Shown here: positions 54,647-63,946 of the stretch, in pieces
Position numbering within the stretch: the stretch's first letter is position 1
Layout: the number at the start of each line of letters is the position of its first letter
Assembly: GCF_000006945.2 (NCBI RefSeq)
Contig: NC_003197.2
Span: 3,472,001 to 3,536,000 of the forward strand
Origin: Salmonella enterica subsp. enterica serovar Typhimurium str. LT2
Lineage (GTDB): Bacteria; Pseudomonadota; Gammaproteobacteria; Enterobacterales; Enterobacteriaceae
DNA: 64,000 bases
Direction: 5' to 3'
Made by a program: the position numbers and the translations under genes
Notes under the pieces: generated by a model
The model's input: only the letters and a program-made list of their open reading frames with translations
What the model was told of the DNA's origin: nothing
Databases searched by the model: none

Positions 54647-54666
54647 GCCGGAGCAAAAGCCCCGGC
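54647..54666 (-). terminator. Terminator after mdh
   Basis: A stem of gccgg-a-gc / gc-c-ccggc around AAAA is followed leftward by TTCTTTG. It lies 17 bases past the mdh stop and separates mdh from the GntR genes. Confidence 0.75.
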
Positions 54667-54682
54667 ATCGGGCAGGAACAGC

Positions 54683-55621
54683 TTATTTATTAATAAAATC
54701 TTCACCCAACTGAATATCTTTTTTCAGCGTATCCAGCATAGCGTCCAGCGAATGTTGCTCGAAAGCGCTCAGTGTGCCGATGGATTTACGCTCTTCTACG
54801 CCGTTTTTACCCAGCAGCAGCGGCTGAGAGAAGAAACGGGCATACTGACCGTCGCCTTCCACATAGGCGCATTCCACCACGCCCTTCTCGCCCTGCAGAG
54901 CGCGAACCAGAGAAAGACCGAAACGCGCGGCAGCCTGGCCCATAGAGAGGGTTGCCGATCCGCCGCCGGCTTTCGCCTCGACGACTTCAGTACCGGCGTT
55001 CTGAATACGTTTAGTCAGCTCGGCCGCTTCTTGTTCGGTAAAACTTACGCCTGGAATCTGCGACAGCAGCGGCAGAATCGTCACGCCGGAGTGCCCGCCA
55101 ATCACCGGCACTTCAACTTCCGTTGGCAGCTTACCTTTCAGCTCTGCAACAAAGGTATTAGAGCGGATGATATCCAGCGTGGTAACGCCAAACAGTTTGT
55201 TTTTGTCGTATACGCCTGCTTTTTTCAGCACTTCCGCCGCAATCGCAACGGTGGTGTTCACCGGGTTGGTGATAATGCCCACGCACGCTTTCGGGCAGGT
55301 TTTAGCGATCTGCTGCACCAGGTTTTTCACGATGCCGGCGTTAACGTTAAACAGGTCGGAACGGTCCATACCCGGCTTACGCGCCACACCCGCAGAAATC
55401 AGTACTACGTCAGCGCCTTCAAGCGCCGGGGTTGCGTCTTCACCGGAGAAACCTTTGATTTTTACAGCGGTGGGGATGTGGCTCAAATCAACGGCCACAC
55501 CGGGAGTCACTGGAGCGATGTCGTACAGGGAGAGTTCTGAACCTGAAGGCAGTTGGTTTTTTAAAAGTAATGCCAGCGCCTGACCGATACCACCAGCAGC
55601 GCCGAGGACTGCGACTTTCAT
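54683..55621 (-). CDS. mdh: Malate dehydrogenase
   Basis: Mdh interconverts malate and oxaloacetate with NAD in the TCA cycle. The 312-residue protein has the Rossmann GAAGGIG at 7-13, substrate arginines R81, R87 and R153, and the catalytic pair D150 and H177 (GGHSG). It is a single gene between the tartrate cluster and argR, divergent from argR across 413 bases. Its product handles the same metabolite (oxaloacetate) as the neighbouring cluster, though the terminator keeps them separate. Confidence 0.98.
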
Positions 55622-56034
55622 CCTAAACTCCTTATTATATGATTAGCTAAGTGTCTATTGCTCCGCGGCGGCGACCTTAATTCACAAATTCAATGATTAC
55701 AATCCTCACTCATCAAGAATGCGGAGTCGCGCAATTTTGGCTTTTATGCATTTAATTTGCGTAATCCGGATCGGCTGCAACCAGAGAGCAACGTTCTACA
55801 GGTGGTGACAATATACCCTACTACCCTCTCAAAACAACATCATTTTGATAACAATTAATTTACTTTTAATCTTATTTGCGAGGCGTGACACAGGCATGTT
55901 TCTTGATAACGAAATTTGATAAAATTCCGCTCTTTCATAACATTATTTCAGCCTTAAACAAGGCAGACTGTTTGCATAAAAATTCATCTGTATGCACAAT
56001 AATGTTGTTTCTACCGCCATATTACGGGTGACTT
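55622..56034. promoter_or_regulatory. Divergent mdh / argR promoter region
   Basis: This 413-base AT-rich region holds both promoters. The argR side contains an ARG box (separate entry). In E. coli mdh is controlled by ArcA, CRP and others, but I cannot place those sites with confidence. No small ORF or RNA is supported. Confidence 0.5.
55971..55988. promoter_or_regulatory. ARG box upstream of argR
   Basis: TTTGCATAAAAATTCATC matches the 18-base ARG box (TGAAT-N4-ATTCA core) with one mismatch. A second, poorer box follows at about 55992-56009, as expected for paired sites. It fits known autorepression by ArgR. Confidence 0.65.
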
Positions 56035-56505
56035 ATGCGAAGCTCGGCTAAACAAGAAGAACTAGTAAGAGCGTTTAAAGCGCTCCTCAAAGAAGAAAAA
56101 TTCAGCTCACAGGGCGAAATCGTCCTCGCGTTGCAGGATCAGGGCTTTGAAAATATCAATCAGTCCAAGGTCTCGCGCATGTTGACTAAATTCGGCGCAG
56201 TGCGTACACGTAACGCAAAAATGGAAATGGTGTACTGTCTTCCGGCTGAACTGGGCGTCCCAACAACATCCAGTCCGTTGAAAAATCTGGTGCTGGATAT
56301 CGACTATAACGACGCTGTCGTGGTGATTCATACCAGCCCCGGCGCGGCACAACTCATTGCACGCCTGCTGGATTCACTGGGGAAAGCAGAAGGTATTCTC
56401 GGCACGATTGCCGGCGACGATACTATCTTCACTACGCCTGCCAGCGGCTTTTCCGTAAGAGATCTGTACGAAGCCATTCTGGAACTTTTTGAACAAGAGC
56501 TTTAG
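56035..56505 (+). CDS. argR: Arginine repressor
   Basis: ArgR is a hexameric arginine-dependent repressor of arginine biosynthesis and helps resolve ColE1 multimers. The 156-residue protein has an N-terminal winged helix (about 1-70; [17 protein letters not shown] is the recognition part) and a C-terminal core with the arginine-binding [10 protein letters not shown] at 123-132 (D128, D129). An ARG box lies upstream, so it is probably autoregulated; gltBD in this window is another known target. Confidence 0.98.
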
Positions 56506-56513
56506 TCCCACTT

Positions 56514-56545
56514 CCTCCGTCGTCGTACGGCGGAGGCACCTTTTT
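56514..56545 (+). terminator. Intrinsic terminator after argR
   Basis: A nine base-pair stem with one T-G pair (cctccgtcg / cggcggagg, five-base loop) is followed by CACC and five T. Confidence 0.8.
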
Positions 56546-56869
56546 GTCCTCTCCCCTCGCCGCTTTCCTGTACGCCTATCATTTGGCAAATCATGCCCTT
56601 AAACATTCACCACATGAATGATAAATCAAAAAAACGCACAAAATGTCAAATTTATTAAGCAATTGATTTTCTTTTATTTTTTAAACGACAGCGGCGAAAA
56701 ACAGCAATTTTAATTCCATAACGTTATAAAAAATAAAATTTTTAATGTTTTTAAAAAGCAGAAACAATTAGCGTGGTATTAATTAATCGCGTGATTAGTG
56801 TATACTTAATTTTGTGATGAGGGTCACGAAACAAAGTCCCCAGTAAAGGAATTCGACGAGGTAAAAATC
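56546..56869 (+). promoter_or_regulatory. AT-rich region upstream of yhcN
   Basis: This 324-base stretch has no gene. The part from about 56620 to 56810 is very AT-rich, with runs of A and T of the kind bound by H-NS. A -10-like TATACT (56801-56806) and a CRP-like site lie near its right end. GACGAGGTAAAAATC supplies the ribosome-binding site of yhcN. Confidence 0.5.
56813..56828. promoter_or_regulatory. CRP-like site upstream of yhcN
   Basis: TGTGA-TGAGGG-TCACG matches the CRP palindrome in nine of ten positions. It lies just downstream of the -10-like TATACT, where binding would overlap the start site and repress, unless another promoter is used. Confidence 0.5.
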
Positions 56870-57133
56870 ATGAAAATCAAAACCACTGTTGCAACATTAA
56901 GTATTCTGTCCGTTCTCTCTTTTGGCGCTTTCGCCGCAGAACCTATCAGCGCAGAGCAAGCGCAAAACCGTGAAGCAATCGGATCGGTTTCAGTCAGCGC
57001 TATCGGCTCATCGCCTATGGATATGAACGCCATGCTGAGCAAAAAAGCGGATGAACAAGGCGCTACGGCCTACCACATTACCGAAGCGCGTAGCGGCAGC
57101 AACTGGCACGCCACTGCCGAACTGTACAAATAA
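56870..57133 (+). CDS. yhcN: YhcN-family (DUF1471) periplasmic stress protein
   Basis: This 87-residue secreted protein has a signal peptide cut at AFA-AE (residue 22-23), then a DUF1471 (YhcN/BhsA/McbA) domain with GSVSVSAIGSSPMDM and the C-terminal WHATAELYK. E. coli YhcN is nearly the same and is linked to acid and peroxide stress and biofilm. A homologous gene follows 103 bases downstream. Confidence 0.93.
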   Translation: MKIKTTVATLSILSVLSFGAFAAEPISAEQAQNREAIGSVSVSAIGSSPMDMNAMLSKKADEQGATAYHITEARSGSNWHATAELYK

Positions 57134-57236
57134 AATTCACCTGCCATCGCATATAACGTGTCCTTGCTTCGCGGAGATATCGCATAAGAAAAGCCCATTA
57201 ATCCGCGAGGTTGACCCTATAAAGGAATAAAAGATC

Positions 57237-57503
57237 ATGAAAACGAAATACATTATCGCATCACTCGGCCTGGCCACTCTGCTCTCTTTCGGCGCAAATG
57301 CCGCAGTACATCAGGTCAACGCGGAACAGGCGCAGAATCTGCAACCGATGGGCACCATTTCCGTCTCGCAGATTGGTAGTACGCCAATGGATATGCGCCA
57401 GGAGATCGTCGCTAAAGCTGAAAAAGCAGGCGCTAATAGCTATCGCATCATCGAATTAAAAGAAGGTGATAACTGGCACGCCACCGCCGAGTTGTATAAG
57501 TAA
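57237..57503 (+). CDS. Second YhcN-family (DUF1471) protein
   Basis: This 88-residue protein has a signal peptide (cut at ANA-AV, residue 22-23) and a DUF1471 domain: GTISVSQIGSTPMDM and the identical end NWHATAELYK. The mature halves of this and yhcN are clearly related but not identical, so it is an old tandem duplication. AAAGGAATAAAAG precedes the ATG. I do not recall this second copy from E. coli K-12 at this place. It probably shares the yhcN promoter. Confidence 0.88.
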   Translation: MKTKYIIASLGLATLLSFGANAAVHQVNAEQAQNLQPMGTISVSQIGSTPMDMRQEIVAKAEKAGANSYRIIELKEGDNWHATAELYK

Positions 57504-57529
57504 ACCCTCGTCGTCTAACCCGACGACTT

Positions 57530-57554
57530 GCCCCCGCCTGCCGGGGGCTTTTTT
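57530..57554 (+). terminator. Intrinsic terminator after the yhcN pair
   Basis: A six base-pair GC stem (gccccc / gggggc, seven-base loop) is followed by six T. It lies between convergent genes and may also end yhcO transcription. Confidence 0.88.
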
Positions 57555-57562
57555 ATGCTTTT

Positions 57563-57835
57563 TCAATGCCGGACATTAAACCGTAGCCGCCCCTCCAGCT
57601 CTTCTTCCGCTTCATCAAAGAGTAAAATCAGCGCCCCGTAGCGCCTGCGCAGTTTATCAGGCAGGTGAACGAACTCAATCTCTAGCGGTAGGGGTAAGAT
57701 ATCGCTCATTACCGCATCCCATAATGTATCAAGATCGCTTACTTTCTCACTGGCAAGACCAAACGTCTGCGTAAACTCGCGATAAAAATCGCTTTGGTTT
57801 TTAATATCATTAAAATCAAAAGTATAGACATTCAT
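57563..57835 (-). CDS. yhcO: Barstar-family protein YhcO
   Basis: This 90-residue protein of the barstar (ribonuclease inhibitor) family begins [21 protein letters not shown] and contains the family segment [13 protein letters not shown]. No barnase-like ribonuclease gene is nearby, so its partner is unknown. GGGGATGG precedes the ATG. A 16-base perfect palindrome lies 19 bases upstream of the start. Confidence 0.9.
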
Positions 57836-57853
57836 AGCCAGCCACCATCCCCG

Positions 57854-57869
57854 ACAGACAATTGTCTGT
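57854..57869. promoter_or_regulatory. Perfect 16-base palindrome upstream of yhcO
   Basis: ACAGACAATTGTCTGT is its own complement and lies 19-34 bases before the yhcO ATG, downstream of a possible -10 CATAAT. It looks like an operator for a dimeric repressor; the protein is not known to me. Confidence 0.5.
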
Positions 57870-58006
57870 TTTACTACTAAGCATCATTATGCAGAGGTTT
57901 CACTTCCAGAAACGCTTTTAGCCCCGGAGCACTCTTGCGCTGTTTTTGTATCTCAAATAAGTATAGTCATAAAAAAACCGACGCTTTTGGCATCGGTTCT
58001 TGTGGG

Positions 58007-59974
58007 TTAGCTATCGGTAAGCGCGTTCTGGTATTTATGTAACATACCCGTCAGGCGTTTAACCGGTTCCGTCACCTGCGGCGGCGCCTCCCAGATACGT
58101 AATTTCTCCTGATAGATATCCAGCTCATCCAGCAACTGACCAAAGTAGCGTCGCCGTTTATCATCGCTTCCGGCGGAAATAACATGGTCTGCGGTACGAC
58201 GAAGCTGACGGTGGAACACTGACAGATCTTCATTAACCGGTATCGGCGCGTCGCGCAGACGTTGATGAGCAATGATCATCGTTAGCGCCAGGCGGAACTT
58301 CGGCAAATCGCCAGGAAATTTATTCATCAGCAAAAAGAGTTGCTGATATAACGCAGGCAGACGGTTTTCTTTACGGCGTACCACGTTGGTCGTCATTGCC
58401 GAGACCGCAGCGGAAACAAACTGATTAAGCAGCACGCGACCGGTTCGATCTTTGGATTTATCACGCACCAGCAGGATGACGATAAACGCCAGCATACAGC
58501 CGACAATTTGCCCCAACGCGCTGTCGAGGAACTGGCTGAAATGGAACGTCATCGGATTATCCAACACAATAATGTTAATCGTACTGGCCAGCGCCCCCAT
58601 CGACCCCAGACGCCGTTTCTGGACCTCAATGCCGATAAAGAACCCCAATACCGCCAGGCTCAAACATAACAACAGCATACTTTGCTGCGTATTGGGAATA
58701 ATCACCAGGAAATAGAGCAATCCCAGCGGCAACGCCGCCAGAGTGCCATAAATAAAATCGATGCAGACCATGCGCGGATTGGGTAAACGCATCGCCAGCG
58801 AGGTCACCACGGCAATCATCACCATCGCGCCATTACCCGATGTCCAGCCGGTCCATAGCCAGAATAATGTCCCCAGAATGCAGGAAAGCGTGGTGCGCCA
58901 GAAGTTCACCATCGCATGGTGACGTTCAGCGGATTCCACTTTAACTACGGGCTCGCCTTGCAGGATCTCTTCTTCCGTCGCGCTGATTTTGGTGTTACTG
59001 ATCACGCCGCGTTTAAGCAATAGATAGCGCGTCGCAGCGCCTACCCAGCTATAAAGCGTGACGGGCGTTTCGCGCTCGCCAGTCCAGACAATGACACGCC
59101 GCATCCGTTTTAACTGTCTGTGGACGTCCTGTACCGTTTCAACCGGCGTCTCGAACAGTTCCCGGAATGTATCGGTAATCAGTTCCGGCCGCGTGTTTTG
59201 AATAAGATAAGTTTCACAGGATTGCGTAATCAGCGTGAGCGAAAGCGTATTCAACGCTTTCAGGCGGCGGTTAGCGCGTACCCAGCGCGAAGATTCCATA
59301 TTCAGATTACTTCGCATCCCCTCCAGCGCCGCCGTGCGTCGCACCAGATCGCCCCAGGCGTTGTCGACTTCTTCGCTGTCGCCATGCTTAATACAAAGCT
59401 GCATTAGCTGATATTGCGCTACCAGTAAACTGTCCAGTTCGCGATCAACCTCCTGCTTTATCGATCGCGGCGAGAAAAGCAGATCCGCTAAAATAGCGCA
59501 GCCAATGCCGATAACGATTTCGCTACAGCGCTCAAGCGCAAATTGCGGCGTGAGCAGCGGCTCCGTCTGAATGGTAATCACAATGATCAGCGCAGTATAA
59601 CCTGACAGTCCCCACGCATAAGAGTTTTCGATCCGTACTAAAGAGGAGATCCAGGTACAAAAACCGGCCCAGACACAGCACACCAGAATCATCAATAACG
59701 GCGCGCGGATCATAGAGATAATAATGATAAGCGCGGCGATACAGCCAATAAACGTCCCGATAATACGCAACATTCCGCGATAACGGATAGCGCCGGAATA
59801 GGGTTCTCCGCCGGCGGCAAATGCCGGGCCTGCCGCCACGATCGCGGCGGTCAGCACCGCCCAACGCGGCGTCTCCAGTTGAAAATGGAAGCCGATAAAT
59901 AATGCCAGCACAATGGCGCACGCCAGCTTTACCGCAAAACGAATGTGCTGGTTGGCAATGGAGAAAATGCCCAT
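58007..59974 (-). CDS. aaeB: Aromatic carboxylic acid efflux pump membrane subunit AaeB
   Basis: AaeB is the inner-membrane pump of the AaeAB p-hydroxybenzoate efflux system. The 655-residue protein of the FUSC/YccS family has two blocks of five to six hydrophobic helices (about 15-165 and 370-510), each followed by a cytoplasmic helical part. It starts five bases after the aaeA stop. Length and order are as in E. coli. Confidence 0.96.
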   Translation of the reverse strand: MGIFSIANQHIRFAVKLACAIVLALFIGFHFQLETPRWAVLTAAIVAAGPAFAAGGEPYSGAIRYRGMLRIIGTFIGCIAALIIIISMIRAPLLMILVCCVWAGFCTWISSLVRIENSYAWGLSGYTALIIVITIQTEPLLTPQFALERCSEIVIGIGCAILADLLFSPRSIKQEVDRELDSLLVAQYQLMQLCIKHGDSEEVDNAWGDLVRRTAALEGMRSNLNMESSRWVRANRRLKALNTLSLTLITQSCETYLIQNTRPELITDTFRELFETPVETVQDVHRQLKRMRRVIVWTGERETPVTLYSWVGAATRYLLLKRGVISNTKISATEEEILQGEPVVKVESAERHHAMVNFWRTTLSCILGTLFWLWTGWTSGNGAMVMIAVVTSLAMRLPNPRMVCIDFIYGTLAALPLGLLYFLVIIPNTQQSMLLLCLSLAVLGFFIGIEVQKRRLGSMGALASTINIIVLDNPMTFHFSQFLDSALGQIVGCMLAFIVILLVRDKSKDRTGRVLLNQFVSAAVSAMTTNVVRRKENRLPALYQQLFLLMNKFPGDLPKFRLALTMIIAHQRLRDAPIPVNEDLSVFHRQLRRTADHVISAGSDDKRRRYFGQLLDELDIYQEKLRIWEAPPQVTEPVKRLTGMLHKYQNALTDS

Positions 59975-59979
59975 GACGA

Positions 59980-60912
59980 TTAACCGAATTCGCGCAGCCG
60001 GTGCGCCAGTTTACGGAAGAAGGAGTCCTGGCTTGCGTCACGATCCTGCTTACCGGTGATCACGACGGTTGCCGTCGTACCGGCAGGCCACAAATTCCCC
60101 TGCTGCTCGTCGAGCCGGATGCGCACCGGAACACGCTGGGCCAGACGCACCCATTCGAGGTTAGAGTCTATCGTCGCCATCCCTTTCGCATCGCTGGTAC
60201 TGCTGGCATTCGTTACCCCTGCCGCCACGCTATCGACGGTACCTTTTAATACCCGGTTGCTGCCAAGCGGCGTGATTTCGGCACGATATCCCGGACGCAC
60301 GCCTTCCAGCTTGGTCTCTTCCATATAGGCCTGCACGTAAAAAGAGTTCTTTTTCACCAGGGCGACGGCCGTGGAACCGCGGGTAATAAATTCACCGGCA
60401 TAAACATTGAGGTTAGTCACCCAGCCGTCAGCAGGCGCGCGAATAACGGTGCGCTCCAGATCGAGTTTAGCCAGGTCGCGCGTCGCCTGGGCTTTAGCCA
60501 GTTGATGCAGTACCGTCTGCAAGACGTTGTTCGCCTGATCGATCTCTTCCCGGGACATCGCCTGTACGCCGAGGCGATTACGGCGACCGGCTTCCTGGCG
60601 TTTTTCCTGCGCCAGTACCTGATAATAGGCTACATCAGCTTCCGCTTCCGCCAGCGCTTTTTGATAGCGTGGCTGATCGATGGTAAACAGGACCTGATCC
60701 TTTTTCACCAGTTGGTTATCATGCACGTTTACATGGGTAATCAGGCCCGCGACATCCGGGGCAATAGCGACGACATCGGCGCTAAAACGCGCGTCGCGCG
60801 TCCAGGGAGATTCGGTGTAATACACCCAGGCGCGGAAAATGGCGATAAAGGCCAGAATAACCAGTACGAGGGTAATGGCCGTACGGGAGAGTTTTCTTGT
60901 TAGTGTTTTCAC
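59980..60912 (-). CDS. aaeA: Aromatic carboxylic acid efflux membrane fusion protein AaeA
   Basis: AaeA is the periplasmic adaptor (HlyD/EmrA type) that links AaeB to the outer membrane. The 310-residue protein has an N-terminal anchor helix (about 12-32), a lipoyl-like half motif ([28 protein letters not shown]), an alpha-hairpin (about 80-150) and a second lipoyl half ([19 protein letters not shown]). The start codon is GTG, seven bases after aaeX. Confidence 0.96.
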
Positions 60913-60919
60913 TTCAACC

Positions 60920-61123
60920 TCAAACGAACAGGCGCGATATTAAATAAAACAGACAACAATACAGCGCGGTATTGAACAGAGCCGGATGCCAGACAAAATC
61001 ATAGATGCCCGTCGGCACAAGCATCCGACGCACCAGCCAAAAAATAGCCAGTGACAAAAGCAATTCGAAAAATATCGGTGGGAAGGAAAGACCAAACACC
61101 ACGATAACGGGAAACAGACTCAT
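60920..61123 (-). CDS. aaeX: Small membrane protein AaeX (DUF1656)
   Basis: This 67-residue protein has two hydrophobic helices (about 4-32 and 47-65) of the DUF1656/AaeX family. It is the first gene of aaeXAB. Its function is unknown; it is not needed for efflux in E. coli as far as I recall. Confidence 0.93.
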
Positions 61124-61219
61124 GTTGACCTTGATTTCTGAGAGAGAGCAGGCGATAGATTGTTAAGCTACATCGCCGCAGAGAAGGGCAAGAGACGCCA
61201 GGCGAGAGCGACATAGCTC

Positions 61220-61231
61220 TTATTCGAATAA
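61220..61231. promoter_or_regulatory. Palindrome in the aaeX / aaeR intergenic region
   Basis: TTATTCGAATAA is a perfect 12-base palindrome with the T-N-A spacing of LysR-type sites. It lies between the divergent aaeX and aaeR starts, where AaeR should bind. Assignment is by position and symmetry only. Confidence 0.45.
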
Positions 61232-61304
61232 TAGTATATTAACGTAATTGTTATGCTGTTATCTATATTATGTGATCTAAATCACTTTTAAGCCAGAGTG
61301 AATA

Positions 61305-62234
61305 ATGGAACGATTAAAACGAATGTCGGTATTCGCCAAAGTTGTCGAGTTTGGCTCTTTTACCGCCGCAGCCAGACAGCTGCAAATGAGCGTATCGTCC
61401 ATCAGCCAGACTGTGGCGAAACTGGAAGATGAGCTTCAGGTTAAATTGCTCAACCGCAGCACACGCAGCATTGGGCTCACCGAAGCTGGAAAAATCTATT
61501 ATCAGGGCTGTCGTCGTATGCTGCATGAAGTGCAGGATGTTCACGAGCAGCTTTACGCTTTTAATAACACGCCTATCGGTACATTGCGTATCGGCTGTTC
61601 TTCAACCATGGCGCAAAATGTGCTGGCCGGGCTTACCGCAAAATTATTAAAAGAGTATCCCGGTCTGGCGGTCAATCTGGTGACAGGAATTCCGGCCCCG
61701 GATTTAATTGCCGACGGGCTGGACGTGGTGATCCGCGTGGGCGCGCTGCAAGACTCCAGCCTGTTTTCCCGTCGACTCGGCGCGATGCCGATGGTTGTGT
61801 GCGCCGCCAAGCCGTACCTCGCTCAGTACGGCGTCCCGGAAAAACCCGCCGATCTCAGTAGCCATTCCTGGCTGGAATATAGCGTGCGCCCGGATAATGA
61901 GTTTGAACTTATCGCGCCGGAAGGAATTTCTACCCGACTGATTCCACAGGGGCGGTTCGTCACTAACGATCCGATGACGCTGGTACGCTGGCTGACCGCC
62001 GGAACCGGAATCGCTTATGTGCCGCTGATGTGGGTGATCGATGAGATCAATCGTGGCGATCTGGAGATCCTGCTGCCTCGCTATCAGTCCGATCCCCGTC
62101 CGGTGTACGCGCTGTACACCGAAAAAGATAAGCTGCCGCTTAAAGTGCAGGTAGTGATTAACGCGTTAACTGACTATTTTGTCGATGTCGCACACCTGTT
62201 TCAGGGAATGCACGGGCGAGGGAAAGAAAAATAA
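61305..62234 (+). CDS. aaeR: LysR-type activator AaeR
   Basis: AaeR activates the divergent aaeXAB genes in response to aromatic carboxylic acids. The 309-residue LysR-family protein has an N-terminal helix-turn-helix (about 1-60; GSFTAAARQLQMSVSSISQTVAKLE) and a substrate-binding domain (about 90-295). Position and length match E. coli AaeR (QseA-related). Confidence 0.94.
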   Translation: MERLKRMSVFAKVVEFGSFTAAARQLQMSVSSISQTVAKLEDELQVKLLNRSTRSIGLTEAGKIYYQGCRRMLHEVQDVHEQLYAFNNTPIGTLRIGCSSTMAQNVLAGLTAKLLKEYPGLAVNLVTGIPAPDLIADGLDVVIRVGALQDSSLFSRRLGAMPMVVCAAKPYLAQYGVPEKPADLSSHSWLEYSVRPDNEFELIAPEGISTRLIPQGRFVTNDPMTLVRWLTAGTGIAYVPLMWVIDEINRGDLEILLPRYQSDPRPVYALYTEKDKLPLKVQVVINALTDYFVDVAHLFQGMHGRGKEK

Positions 62235-62292
62235 AAACACCGGGTAATTGCTGAAGACGATTGTAGGTCAGATGCCACCCGACGCAGACATT

Positions 62293-62351
62293 GCCTGATG
62301 GCGCTGCGCTTATCAGGCCTGGGCGGCACACACCACAGGCCTGATAAGGCG
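62293..62351. repeat. REP elements between aaeR and tldD
   Basis: gcctgatggcgctgcgctta (with following tcaggc) and an opposed caggcctgataaggcgg unit lie between the convergent aaeR and tldD genes. Confidence 0.8.
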
Positions 62352-62356
62352 GACAG

Positions 62357-63802
62357 TTATGCGGTGCCGCCAACCGTCAGGTTATCGACTTTCAGCGTCG
62401 GCTGGCCTACGCCTACCGGCAGACTTTGACCCTCTTTACCGCAGACCCCCACCCCGTTATCCAGCTTAAGGTCGTTGCCGACCATGGAGATCTGTTGCAT
62501 CGTTTCAATGCCTGATCCAATCAACGTCGCGCCCTTCACCGGCGTCGTGACTTTGCCGTTTTCAATCAGATACGCTTCCGAGGTAGAGAACACAAACTTG
62601 CCGGAGGTGATATCCACCTGACCGCCGCCAAAGTTAGGCGCATAGATGCCGTATTCAACGGATTCGATAATTTCCTGCGGCGTTGACTGCCCCGCCAACA
62701 TATAGGTATTCGTCATACGCGGCATCGGCAGATGCGCATAAGATTCGCGACGCCCGTTACCGGTCGGCGCAGCGCCCATCAGGCGCGCATTCAGCTTGTC
62801 CTGCATGTATCCTTTCAGTACGCCATTTTCAATCAATACGTTGTACTGGCCTGGCGTACCTTCATCATCGATAGCAACGGAGCCGCGACGGTTCATCATT
62901 GTGCCGTCATCCACTACGGTGCAAAGCGCGGAGGCAACCTGCTCGCCGATCTGACCGCTAAATACAGACGTCCCACGACGGTTAAAATCACCTTCCAGCC
63001 CGTGCCCGACCGCTTCGTGCAGCAATACGCCCGGCCACCCGGCGCCCAGAACCACCGGTAACGTCCCCGCTGGCGCAGCGACCGCGGAGAGATTAACCAG
63101 CGCCATGCGTACCGCTTCTTTCGCCCACGCGTCAGCGCGAACCTCGCCGTCGAGATCGGCAAGAAAATACTCATAACCAAAGCGACCGCCGCCGCCGCTG
63201 GCGCCGCGCTCGCGTTTACCGTCTTCTTCCACCTGCACGCTAACGGACAAACGCACCAGTGGACGGACATCCGCCGCCAGCGTCCCGTCGGTCGCCGCCA
63301 CGAGGATTAATTCATATACGCCGGTCAGGCTGGCGTTAACTTCCTGCACGCGTTTATCGGCTTCTCGCGCCGCTTTATCAACGCGTCTGAGGATATCCAG
63401 CTTCTCTTCGCGGCTCATACTTTGCAGCGGATCAAGGGTGGTGTAGAGCGGCTGATGCGCTACGGCGGCGAGCGTTTTTACCTTGCCTTCGCCGTTCTCG
63501 CGTACAATGGTTCGCGCTGCCTGCGCACTCTGCTCCAGCGCCAGGAGGCTTATCTGATCAGCATAAGCAAAACCGGTTTTTTCGCCGCTAATGGCGCGAA
63601 CGCCAACGCCCTGGTCGATATTATATGAACCATCTTTAATGATGCGGTCTTCTAAAACCCAGGATTCGTGATAGCTCGACTGAAAATAGAGGTCGCCATA
63701 ATCAAGACGGCGTTCGGCCAGTTGGCCCAAAATAGCGAACAGATCCTGATGGTTCAGGCCATTCGCCGCTAGCAATTGTTCACTTACCAGGTTCAGACTC
63801 AT
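62357..63802 (-). CDS. tldD: Metalloprotease subunit TldD
   Basis: TldD forms a heterodimeric zinc protease with TldE (PmbA); together they process microcin B17 leader and degrade CcdA. The 481-residue protein has the zinc-binding HEAVGH at residues 262-267, which TldE lacks, within LLHEAVGHGLEGD. It is followed leftward by REP elements; yhdP lies upstream on the same strand, separated by a BIME. Confidence 0.97.
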   Translation of the reverse strand: MSLNLVSEQLLAANGLNHQDLFAILGQLAERRLDYGDLYFQSSYHESWVLEDRIIKDGSYNIDQGVGVRAISGEKTGFAYADQISLLALEQSAQAARTIVRENGEGKVKTLAAVAHQPLYTTLDPLQSMSREEKLDILRRVDKAAREADKRVQEVNASLTGVYELILVAATDGTLAADVRPLVRLSVSVQVEEDGKRERGASGGGGRFGYEYFLADLDGEVRADAWAKEAVRMALVNLSAVAAPAGTLPVVLGAGWPGVLLHEAVGHGLEGDFNRRGTSVFSGQIGEQVASALCTVVDDGTMMNRRGSVAIDDEGTPGQYNVLIENGVLKGYMQDKLNARLMGAAPTGNGRRESYAHLPMPRMTNTYMLAGQSTPQEIIESVEYGIYAPNFGGGQVDITSGKFVFSTSEAYLIENGKVTTPVKGATLIGSGIETMQQISMVGNDLKLDNGVGVCGKEGQSLPVGVGQPTLKVDNLTVGGTA

Positions 63803-63825
63803 CGTTTTTGCTACTCATTGATTTC

Positions 63826-63903
63826 TGCCGGATGGCGGTTCACGCCTTATCCGGACTACGTTGTTAGATTGTGCAAACCGGATAAACGCAGCGCCGTCCG
63901 GCA
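63826..63903. repeat. BIME between yhdP and tldD
   Basis: tgccggatggcggttcacgc...tatccgg and ccggataaacgcagcg...gtccggca form opposed REP units in the 144-base gap between yhdP and tldD. Confidence 0.85.
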
Positions 63904-63946
63904 TGACTATTTACTGAGAGTGGGGCAATTCCTCGCCCCCGTCAAA

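Noticed and set aside
54629..55540. 303-codon open frame opposite mdh
   Set aside because: Antisense shadow of mdh, running into the mdh terminator, with no initiation signal.
57563..57835. Toxin-antitoxin pair around the barstar-like gene yhcO
   Set aside because: No barnase or other ribonuclease gene is adjacent; neighbours are the yhcN pair and aaeB.
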